Of a stretch of 64,000 bases of DNA, positions 59,082-64,000 are shown in pieces; the stretch's first letter is position 1, and the number at the start of each line of letters is the position of its first letter. The notes under the pieces are model-generated. The model was given only the letters and a program-made list of their open reading frames with translations. It did no database searches and had not been told where the DNA came from. Position numbers and translations under genes: made by a program. This DNA comes from Streptomyces viridochromogenes (lineage in GTDB: Bacteria > Actinomycetota > Actinomycetes > Streptomycetales > Streptomycetaceae). The DNA is taken from positions 62,001 through 126,000 of the forward strand of contig NZ_LGUR01000094.1 of NCBI RefSeq assembly GCF_001270495.1. Direction: 5' to 3'.

Positions 59082-59957
59082 TTACTTCGACTCGACCGCG
59101 TGGCCGCCGAACTGGTTCCGCAGCGCCGCGATCATCTTCATCTGCGGGGAGTCGTCCTGGCGGGACGCGAACCGCGCGAACAGCGACGCGGTGATCGCCG
59201 GGAGCGGCACCGCGTGGTCGATGGCGGCTTCCACAGTCCAGCGTCCCTCACCGGAGTCCTGTGCATAACCCCTGAGCTTGTCCAGGTGCTCGTCCTCGTC
59301 GAGGGCGTTCACCGCGAGGTCCAGCAGCCAGGAACGGATGACCGTGCCCTCCTGCCAGGACCGGAAGACCTCCCGGACGTCGGTCACGGAGTCGACCTTC
59401 TCCAGCAGCTCCCAGCCCTCGGCATAGGCCTGCATCATCGCGTACTCGATGCCGTTGTGGACCATCTTCGCGAAGTGCCCCGCACCGACCTTGCCGGCGT
59501 GCACCGCGCCGAAGTCGCCCTCCGGCTTGAGGGCGTCGAAGACCGGCTGCACCCTGGCGACGTGCTCCGCGTCGCCGCCGTACATCAGCGCGTAGCCGTT
59601 CTCCAGGCCCCAGACGCCGCCGGAGACGCCACAGTCGACGAAACCGATGCCCTTGGCCGCCAGTTCCTCGGCGTGCTTCTCGTCGTCCGTCCAGCGGGAG
59701 TTCCCGCCGTCCACGACGACGTCGCCGGGCTCCAGCAGCTCGGCGAGCTCGTCGATGGTCGACTGGGTCGGGGCACCGGCCGGGACCATCACCCAGACCA
59801 CGCGCGGCCCGGGGAGCTTGCCCACAAGCTCTTCCAGGCTGTGGACGTCCGCGAGGTCCGCGTTGCGGTCGTATCCGACGACGGTGTGGCCGGCGCGGCG
59901 TATCCGCTCGCGCATGTTGCCGCCCATCTTGCCGAGGCCGACGAGACCGAGCTCCAT
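59082..59957 (-). CDS. gnd: 6-phosphogluconate dehydrogenase, short NAD-type form
   Basis: The 291-aa enzyme oxidatively decarboxylates 6-phosphogluconate to ribulose 5-phosphate. It has a Rossmann motif (LGLVGLGKMGGNMRERIRRA), then DGGNSRWTDD, the DCGVSGGVWGLENGYALMYGGD segment and the active-site lysine region VGAGHFAKMVHNGIEYAMMQAY. At 291 residues it is the short (GndA/YqeC-type) form, usually NAD-dependent, rather than the 470-aa type. The ATG at 59957 follows AAGGAACAACTG. It is conserved between dnaN and recF in Streptomyces. Confidence 0.95.
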   Translation of the reverse strand: MELGLVGLGKMGGNMRERIRRAGHTVVGYDRNADLADVHSLEELVGKLPGPRVVWVMVPAGAPTQSTIDELAELLEPGDVVVDGGNSRWTDDEKHAEELAAKGIGFVDCGVSGGVWGLENGYALMYGGDAEHVARVQPVFDALKPEGDFGAVHAGKVGAGHFAKMVHNGIEYAMMQAYAEGWELLEKVDSVTDVREVFRSWQEGTVIRSWLLDLAVNALDEDEHLDKLRGYAQDSGEGRWTVEAAIDHAVPLPAITASLFARFASRQDDSPQMKMIAALRNQFGGHAVESK

Positions 59958-60130
59958 CAGTTGTTCCTTAGGTTGCTGTGGCGTGTGGGGCACCTGCGTG
60001 CCCACGTACGAGCCTAAACCCGGACGCACGCGCACATCCGTGGGCATAGGCGCTCATACGTACGCCCTCACCTGCGTCTTCATCCGACAGGTCGTCCCCA
60101 GGTCCGGTGATCCACCGGACCTGGGGACGC

Positions 60131-60139
60131 TGTGGACAA
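60131..60139 (-). promoter_or_regulatory. consensus DnaA box between dnaN and gnd
   Basis: TGTGGACAA (60131-60139) matches the consensus exactly, 22 bases downstream of the dnaN stop and upstream of gnd. Confidence 0.6.
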
Positions 60140-60161
60140 CCGCGACGCCAACGGCAGCAGG

Positions 60162-61292
60162 TCAGCCGCTCAGTCGCACCGGCATGATCAGGTACTTGTA
60201 GGCCTCGTCCGCCTCGGCGTCCAGCGCCGGCTTGCCGCTGAGCAGCGCGGGCTTCGTGGAGGTCGTGAAGGACAGCTGGGCCACCGGGGAGTCGATGGCG
60301 CTCAGGCCGTCCAGCAGGAAGGTCGGGTTGAAGGCGATCGACACGTCGTCGCCCTCCAGCTGGGCGTCGACCCTCTCCACAGCCTGTGCGTCGTCGCTGG
60401 AACCGGCCTCCAGGATGAGCACGCCCTGCTCGAAGCTGAGCCGCACCGGGGTGTTCCGCTCGGCAACCAGCGCCACACGCTTGACGGCCTCCACGAAGGG
60501 GGCGGTCTCGATGACAGCCACGGAGTTGAACTCCGTCGGGAACAGTGAGCGGTACTTCGGGAGGTCGCCCTCCAGGAGACGGGTCGTCGTACGACGACCG
60601 GCGCCCTCGAAACCGATCAGGCCCTCGCCCGCACCCGAGCCGGACAGCGCCAGCGTGACGCTGTCACCGCTGGTGAGCGCCTTGGCGGTGTCCAGGAGCG
60701 TCTTGGCGGGGACCAGGGCGACCGCCGAGGCCTCCGGGTTCTCCGGCTTCCACAGGAACTCGCGGACCGCGAAGCGGTAGCGGTCGGTCGACGCCAGCGT
60801 CACCGTGTCGCCCTCGATCTCGATGCGCACGCCGGTGAGGACGGGCAGCGTGTCGTCGCGACCGGCCGCGATGGCGACCTGGGCGGCGGCGGAGGCGAAG
60901 ACCTCACCGGGCACGGTGCCGGTCGCGGTCGGCATCTGCGGCAGTGCCGGGTACTCCTCCACAGGCAGGGTGTGGAGTGTGAACCGCGAGGAGCCGCAGA
61001 CCACGGTCGCCCGTACACCGTCTGTGGAAATCTCCACCGGCCGGTTGGGGAGAGCGCGGCAGATGTCGGCCAGCAGGCGGCCGGAGACCAGGACCGTGCC
61101 CTCCTCGTCCACCTCGGTCTCCACGGACACGCGCGCGGAGACCTCGTAGTCGAAGCTGGACAGGCTCAGCTGGCCGTCCTCGGCCTTGAGGAGGAGGCCG
61201 GCGAGGACAGGCGCCGGCGGACGGGCCGGGAGGCTGCGCGCCGCCCAGGCCACGGCCTCCGCGAGTACGTCGCGTTCCACCCGGATCTTCAC
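60162..61292 (-). CDS. dnaN: DNA polymerase III beta sliding clamp
   Basis: The 376-aa clamp has three similar domains and the expected actinobacterial N-terminus VKIRVERDVLAEAVAWAARS. Conserved stretches are SSFDYEVSARVSVE, DDTLPVLTGVRIEI, TDRYRFAVREF and the C-terminal YLIMPVRL tail that ends in the protein-binding pocket region. The GTG start follows CAACAGGAGGCGGCAACA; upstream sequence to 61403 is not conserved. It is transcribed away from oriC. Confidence 0.97.
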   Translation of the reverse strand: MKIRVERDVLAEAVAWAARSLPARPPAPVLAGLLLKAEDGQLSLSSFDYEVSARVSVETEVDEEGTVLVSGRLLADICRALPNRPVEISTDGVRATVVCGSSRFTLHTLPVEEYPALPQMPTATGTVPGEVFASAAAQVAIAAGRDDTLPVLTGVRIEIEGDTVTLASTDRYRFAVREFLWKPENPEASAVALVPAKTLLDTAKALTSGDSVTLALSGSGAGEGLIGFEGAGRRTTTRLLEGDLPKYRSLFPTEFNSVAVIETAPFVEAVKRVALVAERNTPVRLSFEQGVLILEAGSSDDAQAVERVDAQLEGDDVSIAFNPTFLLDGLSAIDSPVAQLSFTTSTKPALLSGKPALDAEADEAYKYLIMPVRLSG

Positions 61293-62230
61293 TGTTGCCG
61301 CCTCCTGCTGTTGCCGGCGCTTCTCGGCCTGCCTGGCTTCGTCGTCTGTCTCGGTGTCGTCGGCCCCAGTGAGGGGAAGGACACCGGGAACAGTCTGACG
61401 CACCCCACTGACAGTAGGTGCCTCTCGGGGTCAAGTCGTGACGAGGGGCAGCCGGGAGCCGGACAGCGAGTTGTGCACAGGACCCACTTCGAAACGGATT
61501 CCCAGCTCTCTCTAGTTGGGAGTAGTAGTAGGGCCTGTGGATACCGTGGATAACCCCGTTTTCCCAGCTCAGAGCGGAAATTTTGTCCACGGGTCCTGTG
61601 GGCGACGGCGGTGGACAACCGGGCGTATCTGTGGAGAACAGAAAGTTCTGCACACCCCGTGCACAGGTCGAGGCGACTTCTCCCCAGCGCCGTCCCCAGC
61701 TTTACCCACCTTTCCCACAGGCCAACCCGGCACCTTCGTGTGACGCCTTTCACTCGGGTCGGTGAGAGGGCGCGTCGCGTTGCCGAACAGTGGACAGCGA
61801 TGTGGAGAAGCTGGGGATTGCTGGGGACAACCGGCCGCATCCTGTGGGTTGCCGGTGGACAACTCGATGCACAGCCTGTGGATCTTTTCGCTGTCCACAG
61901 GCTGTGGAGATCGTTCGTCCACGAATCCACATGCGGTTGACCTGGTCTGATGGTCGCTCAGCAGGTGCCGCTGTGGACACAGTCTGGACAACTTCCCAGT
62001 CCCCAGGGTGTGGACGCGAGAAAGTCACCAAATCTGTGGAGAGTGGCCGTAACTCGGCAGCTAATCGAACAGCCGGTGTCCGGACGTTCGGCCACGGCAT
62101 CGCGAGCGGCACCACGAACGGCATGACGAAGGGCGCCCCCGGAACCTCCTCCGGGGGCGCCCTCGGCGTCGTACGACGGCTCTTGCGGCCGCCCTCAGGC
62201 CAGTCTCAGGCCGCTCGTCGGCACGCTCCG
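61293..62230. other. chromosomal replication origin oriC
   Basis: The dnaN-dnaA spacer of about 940 bases holds many TTGTCCACA-like 9-mers on both strands. I read about 19 between 61471 and 62043, for example 61536, 61545, 61583, 61610, 61630, 61711, 61789, 61801, 61822, 61854, 61877, 61891, 61903, 61915, 61923, 61972, 61983, 62009 and 62035. None is an exact TTGTCCACA, but several miss by one base (TTGTCCACG, GGTGGACAA, CTGTCCACA, TGTGGACAC). This matches the known many-box oriC of Streptomyces. Confidence 0.95.
62131..62162 (-). terminator. dnaA terminator
   Basis: GGGCGCCCCCGGA and TCCGGGGGCGCCC form a perfect 13-bp stem around a six-base loop, 69 bases past the dnaA stop and at the edge of oriC. 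Confidence 0.88.
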
Positions 62231-64000
62231 TCAGCCGTTCTTGATGCGGTTGGTCAGCTCGGTGACCTGGTTGTAGATGGAGCGCCGCTCGGCCATCAGA
62301 TTGCGGATCTTGCGGTCGGCGTGCATCACCGTGGTGTGGTCGCGGCCGCCGAACAGCGCGCCGATCTTCGGCAGCGACAGGTCCGTCAGCTCACGGCACA
62401 GGTACATGGCGATCTGGCGGGCCGTGACGAGCTGGCGGCCGCGCGAGCTGCCGCACAGGTCCTCGACCGTGAGGCCGAAGTAGTCGGCGGTCGCGCTCAT
62501 GATGGCCGTCGAGGTGATCTCCGGTGTCGCGTCGTCGCCGCCGGGGATCAGGTCCTTGAGGACGATCTCCGTGAGGCCCAGGTCCACCGGCTGCCGGTTC
62601 AGCGAGGCGAACGCCGTCACCCGGATCAGCGCGCCCTCCAGCTCGCGGATGTTGCGCGAGATGCGGGAGGCGATGAACTCCAGCACCTCCGGCGGGGCGT
62701 TGAGCTGCTCCTGGACCGCCTTCTTGCGGAGGATCGCGATGCGCGTCTCCAGTTCGGGCGGCTGGACGTCGGTGATCAGACCCCACTCGAAACGGTTCCT
62801 CAGCCGGTCCTCCAGCGTGACCAGCTGCTTCGGCGGCCGGTCGCTGGAGAGCACGATCTGCTTGTTCGCGTTGTGGAGGGTGTTGAAGGTGTGGAAGAAC
62901 TCCTCCTGCGTCGACTCCTTGTCCGCCAGGAACTGGATGTCGTCGACGAGCAGGATGTCCATCTCGCGGTAGCGCTTGCGGAAGCTGTCGCCCTTGCCGT
63001 CGCGGATGGAGTTGATGAACTCGTTGGTGAACTCCTCCGAGCTCACGTAACGCACGCGCGTGCCGGGATACAGGCTGCGCGCGTAGTGCCCGATCGCGTG
63101 CAGCAGGTGCGTCTTGCCGAGCCCCGACTCCCCGTAGATGAACAGGGGGTTGTACGCCTTCGCGGGCGCCTCGGCGACCGCCACCGCGGCCGCGTGCGCG
63201 AAGCGGTTGGACGCGCCGATGACGAACGTGTCGAAGAGGTACTTCGGGTTCAGACGTGCGGTCGGCTCACCGGGCCCGGGCGCCGGCGCGGGCTGCGCCG
63301 CCAGCGGGCCGGGCGCGCCGGTGGTCGGCAGGTTCGAGCCGACGGGGCCGCCGCGGTGCACATGGCCGGAGCCGGACGGCGGCTCAGGCCGGTCGCGGCG
63401 GGCGTCGCGGTCGTAGTCGGAGCGCGGCTGGTCGTAGTCCGGCCGCTGCTGCTCGTACTCGGGGCGGTGCTGCTCGTAGTCAGGACGGTGCTGCTCGTAG
63501 TCGGGGCGGTGTCCGTCGTACGACTGCCGCTCCATCGGCTGCGGGCGGTAGTCCTGGGTGGGCGCGCCGTAGGAGTCCTGTGCGTAGGAGTCCTGCGACG
63601 GCGAGGCGTACGGGTCCCGCTCCGGGAAGCCGAGCCGCTGTTGCTGCCAGCCGTACTCGTCCTGGGTCGGGCGGGGCCAGCTGCCGGGGCCGGGCTCGGG
63701 GCGCTGGTACTCGCTCGGGTAGGCCGGGCGGGCGGTGGGCAGCGGGTCGTTGGGCGCGCTCCCGCGGTCGTCGGCGCGGTGGCGGCCGTAGCCGTCGTAC
63801 GAGGGGAGCTCGGGCTCCTCGTAGCGCGGTTGGGGCGGGGCAGGGGGGGGCGGGGGGGCCCCCCCCGGGGGGTGGGGGGGGGGTCGGGCGGGGGGTGGGG
63901 GGCCCCCCCCTCAGGGTCTCGCTGACGATCGGGGCCAGACGGCCCTCCAGTACGCCCTTCGCAAATTCGTTCGGTACGGCGAGGAGAGCGGTGTCGGCGA
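62231..64000 (-). CDS. dnaA: chromosomal replication initiator DnaA (5' end missing; frame broken near 63838-63910)
   Basis: The initiator continues past the right edge. From the right, domain I is visible in one frame ([20 protein letters not shown], then LAPIVSETL). After the poly-G/C tract the frame shifts, and domain II (Pro/Tyr/Gln-rich, with HRPDYEQ repeats) runs into domain III with Walker [10 protein letters not shown], Walker [10 protein letters not shown] and sensor motifs, and the domain IV HTH with the DnaA signature [19 protein letters not shown]. The second part is a 434-aa open frame from 63535. The break is more likely an assembly error than a mutation, since the gene is essential. 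Confidence 0.93.
63407..63511 (-). repeat. heptapeptide repeats in DnaA domain II
   Basis: Five 21-base units encode [28 protein letters not shown] and PRSDYDR in the linker between DnaA domains I and III, which is long in Streptomyces. Confidence 0.85.
63838..63910. other. poly-G/poly-C low-complexity tract, likely assembly error
   Basis: The tract is almost entirely G and C homopolymers (runs of 7-11). It replaces the expected DnaA segment after SETL (normally an SRECGRPIRIA-like sequence), shifts the reading frame and creates an in-frame TGA at 63913-63911. I read it as a consensus fault. Confidence 0.8.

Noticed and set aside
63838..63910. G-quadruplex or regulatory element in dnaA
   Set aside because: The mixture of long G and C runs and the broken frame suit an assembly fault much better than a functional structure.

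Overview
The window is a GC-rich stretch of an actinobacterial chromosome ending at the replication origin. It is almost certainly Streptomyces. The evidence is the GC bias at third codon positions, the frequent GTG starts, the 4-base stop/start overlaps, an oriC packed with TTGTCCACA-type DnaA boxes between dnaN and dnaA, parS sites of the GTTTCACGTGAAAC type, and a gene order (fhaA-fhaB-PP2C-rodA-pbpA-pknB ... crgA ... gyrA-gyrB-DUF721-recF-gnd-dnaN-dnaA) that matches the left side of oriC in Streptomyces and broadly matches Mycobacterium tuberculosis.

Bases 1-25000 are mainly metabolic. They hold the end of a DrrAB-type exporter, a two-TM potassium channel with an RCK domain, moeA and mobA, a branched-chain 2-oxoacid dehydrogenase operon (bkdABC) divergent from an Lrp-type regulator, and a phenylacetate-type module (TetR regulator, 3-hydroxyacyl-CoA dehydrogenase, divergent paaN). 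These are followed by an overlapping trio (DUF5819, HTTM, TrmH-like methyltransferase), an acyl-CoA dehydrogenase behind a KstR-like operator, a DUF2252 protein, an HxlR regulator divergent from an azoreductase, and a GT87-like membrane protein.

Bases 25100-44200 carry tRNA-Leu and the cell-wall signalling and growth cluster: two FHA proteins, a PP2C phosphatase, RodA/FtsW, PbpA and the PASTA kinase PknB. A short AT-richer island with three small secreted or lipid-anchored proteins follows. Then comes a minus-strand operon (DUF881, sortase, 53-aa membrane protein, PabA-like amidotransferase, two more class E sortases) divergent from crgA, and after it a rhomboid protease, a cyclophilin and a DUF5324 protein.

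Bases 44200-64000 hold tRNA-Ala, an XRE-type regulator, a second Ser/Thr kinase, a large secreted membrane-anchored protein, DLW-39, DUF6344, an AAA ATPase, tRNA-Ile, DUF3566, gyrA, gyrB, a DciA-like DUF721 protein, recF, a short-form gnd, dnaN, oriC and dnaA.

Regulatory and structural signals stand out. There are three parS sites, two of them inside coding sequence. Consensus DnaA boxes occur far outside oriC (near 9.0, 21.1, 41.4-41.6, 59.0 and 60.1 kb). Several operators and strong hairpin terminators are visible. The far end (about 63838-63910) is a poly-G/poly-C tract that breaks the dnaA frame and looks like an assembly fault rather than biology.
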